A DNA stretch of 64,000 nucleotides from Azolla caroliniana. Its lineage: Eukaryota; Polypodiophyta. Below the pieces are notes generated by a model, which was given only the letters and a program-made list of their open reading frames with translations, did no database searches and was not told the DNA's origin. The DNA lies in the NCBI GenBank assembly GCA_043228905.1, contig JBHGNT010000015.1, positions 8,928,001 to 8,992,000 of the forward strand, in the 5' to 3' direction. How positions within the stretch are numbered: position 1 is the first letter of the stretch; every line of letters begins with the position of its first letter. This document shows positions 61,693 through 64,000 of this stretch, one piece after another. Both the position numbers and the translations under genes were made by a program.

Positions 61693-62519
61693 CTACTGCC
61701 TTGCTTGGTCGTTCGGGATTGTTCTCCCCCTCAAGTTCGGCACGTCGAGGTGACGCAACCCGAGCACACCTGAGAATTGCCGCAACTTGTCCAGACCAAG
61801 AGGCTTTGTGAAGATGTCGGCAGTCTGCCGATCCGTCGGAACGTACTGAAGTTCGACTTCACCGGAAAGGACATGCTCACGAACGAAATGGTAGTGCACC
61901 TCAATGTGCTTGGTCCGTGCGTGGAAGACGGGGTTCTTCGCGAGCTGGATGTTGCTGAGGTTGTCGCAGTAGATCGTCGTCGGATCTGACACCTCCTCTT
62001 GCAGGTCCTTAAGTAGCCGCTTCAACCATATGGCTTCGCATGTCGCGACAGCCGCTCCTCGGTACTCAGCTTCGGGGCTCGACAAGGCAACTGTCGGCTG
62101 CTTCTTACTGCTCCATGCGATCGCGGCACTCCGGAGAGAGAACGCATATCCAGACGTGGATCGGCGATCGGTAGCGTTGCTAGCCCAATCAGCATTAGTG
62201 TAGCCGACTAACTGCGCGGCTGTACCGGTCCGATATAGCAGTCCCCGGTCCTTAGTGCCGTTGACATACCGAAGTATGCGTTGCGCACATTGAAGGTGCT
62301 CCTCGGTAGGTCGCACCATGAACTGATTGATCACCCCAACTGGATAACTGAGGTCGGGTCGGGTGATGGTCAAGTATATAAGGCTTCCGACAATTTGTCG
62401 GAACCTCGTCGGGTCGCATACCTTTCCCGTACCGGGACGAAGCTTGACGTTTCTGTCCAGAGGAGTCGAGATGGACTTACAATCGGCCATCCCGAGTTTG
62501 AAGAGCATACTCAGCACGT
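61693..62519 (-). pseudogene. copia L reverse transcriptase end and RNase H
   Basis: Open from 62519 to the stop at 61693: KLGMADCKSISTPLDRNVKL, VGSLIYLTITRPDLSYPVGV, RPTEEHLQCAQRILRYVNGT, NADWASNATDRRSTSGYAFS, ALSSPEAEYRGAAVATCEAI, YCDNLSNIQLAKNPVFHART, KHIEVHYHFVREHVLSGEVE. This is the C-terminal RT and RNase H of a copia pol. The upstream part with YVDD is cut off by E2 at 62520. The RNase H acidic residues (D in NADWAS, E in EAEYRG, D in YCDNLS) are kept. Confidence 0.9.
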
Positions 62520-63149
62520 TGTCGTGAAGAAAACCGTCCACAAGCGGAATCGGTGCACAGGAGCGTAGGAACCGGCTCTTCTCGAATGTTGTCCATAGAA
62601 GATCCTAGGCAGGAAGATTTAGTGGGTAGGAAGTAAAGGGGAAACGGCTCCTTCCTTGCCTATAAAAGGAGGGAGACGCGAAGGGGGATGGGATCGCGGA
62701 GAGTCGAGGACGAAGTGCTGTCGGTTTGCTTGCGAAGGCTTCTCTCTCTCTCTCTCTGGTTCGCAAGCTCCATAGCTTCCTTCTGTGCAGGTTTCGGGAG
62801 GCTCGCGCTGCTCTGAGGAACGCCCGAGTGCTTCCGGCAGCACCTCCAACCTACTCCTTCCTTTTTGTGCGTTTACGAACAGGTATCGACATCTGTTCGC
62901 CGGCCTGTTCGGTTGTAACCAACTTCATGCTTGTTGTTTGTCTTGTTTATATATATATATTTTTTTACATACATTCGTGTCTCTCTGTGTCGCTGTCGCA
63001 CTCGCGTCTCTGTGTCGAAGGGCCGTGTCCCTGTGAATCTATGCTCGCACCTTCTGGGTCTCTTCCCCTCTCCTTTTCTCTCTTGCTCTTCGGTACAAGA
63101 TCCCCGAGGTCCCGCCTCATTCCACGCATCCGCGAGGAATACCTCGACA
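62520..63149 (+). repeat. 5' LTR of gypsy E2
   Basis: 630 bp, TGTCGTGAAG ... ACCTCGACA. Unlike E it contains CCTATAAAAGGAGGG (62659-62673), a good TATA box, in a segment of about 55 bases. The CT microsatellite is near 62741-62757. Confidence 0.94.
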
Positions 63150-63192
63150 TCTTGGTGAACCCGACGTGAAGGAGGCGGTAGAAGAGCAGAAG

Positions 63193-64000
63193 ATGAAAGG
63201 GTCGGATCTTGCGGAGGCCATGGCTTCGGCCGTAGATCGGATATTGAGCGCACGCGAGGGCTCCGGCGCCCTCGACAGAGCCATTGAGGCGGTCGTCGGT
63301 ACGATCGGCCGGTTCAGCGGAAAGGATGCCACGAAGTATTTGGCGTCCTACGGGGCAGAAATGTTGATGCTGGACATTCCGAAAGAGAGACGTCTTGCCG
63401 GGTTTCCTCGAGTGGCGATGCCGAGCATCCATGCGGAGGTGCTCGAGGTGCGGGCGGAGAGCCGTACCTGGGAGGAGTTCGAAGGCCGACTCCTGGAAAA
63501 AATACGGGCTGGACGACGCGCTCCGGCTTTCGAAACGAAACTTCATGGAATGGGTGGAGTCCCCCGGCAAGGGAAGAAACGCGTCGGCACTCCTTCGGGA
63601 GTTTGAAGAACGCTTTGCGCGCCTTTCGGCGCTTGACCGAGCCATTCTGGATACGAGCCGGGTCCTACTGTTCGTCAAGTCGGTGGACGAGCGGGACCGG
63701 GATCAAGTCTGCTCCTTGCTGGAAACCGAAGACGGGCTGACGACCGACTGGGCTGCAGTTAAGAGGGTCTGTGGCTGTTTTGACAAAGGGCGAGAATGGG
63801 CTGATAACGGGGCGGCCGGTGCGGGCTCTGTCACAGCAAGGATACTGGAACCAGCACCACAAGGGCGAAGGGAAGAGACCCGGGAGTGGCTCGAAACCGG
63901 TTCGGCTTCGACCGGCATGGTCAATGGCTCCTCCGGAGGAGCAGCGCTGGAGGAGTTGACGCGGGCGATAAAGGATCTCCAGATCGCCCAGGCTCGAAGG
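63193..64000 (+). pseudogene. gypsy E2 gag, frameshifted
   Basis: ATG at 63193 (MKGSDLAEAMASAVDRILSA), closely matching E gag to RTWEEFEGRLLEK. A run of six A (63497-63502), one more than the phase needs, shifts the frame, which ends at 63606. The original phase continues as in E (LREFEERFARLSALD, then DTSRVLLFVKSVDERDRDQV, EELTRAIKDLQIAQ) to the window edge. Particle protein of the element; broken here. Confidence 0.88.

Larger units (their letters stand above)
62520..64000 (+). mobile_element. Ty3/gypsy retrotransposon E2, 5' end
   Basis: Same family as E: LTR 62520-63149, primer region, gag from 63193, continuing past the window end. Inserted in copia L with ACGT (62516-62519) at its left side. 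Confidence 0.95.

Noticed and set aside
61176-61811. 211-residue plus-strand frame, Ser/Pro-rich
   Set aside because: It overlaps the copia L LTR, 3' untranslated region and RNase H on the other strand. Composition, not homology, keeps it open.
1-64000. Host genes, bacterial operons, rRNA, or DNA transposons with terminal repeats
   Set aside because: Every long frame with recognisable motifs is retrotransposon gag or pol or the extra ORF of the C/F family. The inverted repeats found are LTR derivatives.

Overview
This 64 kb window looks like repeat-filled intergenic DNA from a large plant genome. I see no host protein gene, no rRNA and no intact tRNA gene. Nearly all of it is LTR retrotransposon sequence of two superfamilies, Ty1/copia and Ty3/gypsy, inserted into one another. 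The case for a land plant rests on primer-binding sites matching the initiator-Met tRNA 3' end, plant-type copia and gypsy polyprotein motifs, and 5-bp target-site duplications. One gypsy family (E and E2) reminds me of elements from non-seed plants, but that is recollection, not a test.

Layout, with my own letters for elements. 1-2893: copia A, minus strand, 3' part off the window. 2894-3449: a tRNA-like stretch and a worn LTR piece. 3450-12350: gypsy C, minus, inserted in a gypsy remnant H whose pieces are at 12351-12630 and 16181-16621. 12631-16180: copia G, complete with CATGG duplications but lacking protease and integrase, also inside H. 16622-18641: tRNA-like stretch, copia 3' end and LTR (M), a head-to-head LTR palindrome (P), and a copia reverse transcriptase fragment (O). 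18642-46020: a copia host N broken into pieces by gypsy D (19274-25548, minus), gypsy E (26580-33415, plus) and gypsy F (34400-44406, plus), followed by a second copy of the D-LTR/copia-gag junction. 46021-60808: gypsy J and K, minus, head to tail and sharing one LTR, with copia I (49734-55262, CTCGA duplications) inside K. 60809-62519: copia L 3' half, minus. 62520-64000: gypsy E2, plus, 5' end.

The most unusual family is C/F/J/K. Downstream of pol, in sense orientation, it carries an extra reading frame of about 1,000 codons: a conserved globular N-terminal domain, an acidic and proline-rich linker, a long coiled coil and a Q/P-rich tail. A conserved non-coding block precedes it. These elements have no polypurine tract next to the 3' LTR; a conserved GC-rich motif sits there instead. 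Element F also has a rearranged 3' LTR that ends in an inverted copy of its own first 140 bp, yet it is flanked by a perfect TTAAT duplication.

Most coding regions are decayed. Many of the premature stops are TAA, TAG or TGA where a relative has CAA, CAG or CGA, as expected from C-to-T decay of methylated repeats. The best preserved frames are F gag-pol, E gag/pol, the I polyprotein and the G reverse transcriptase/RNase H frame.
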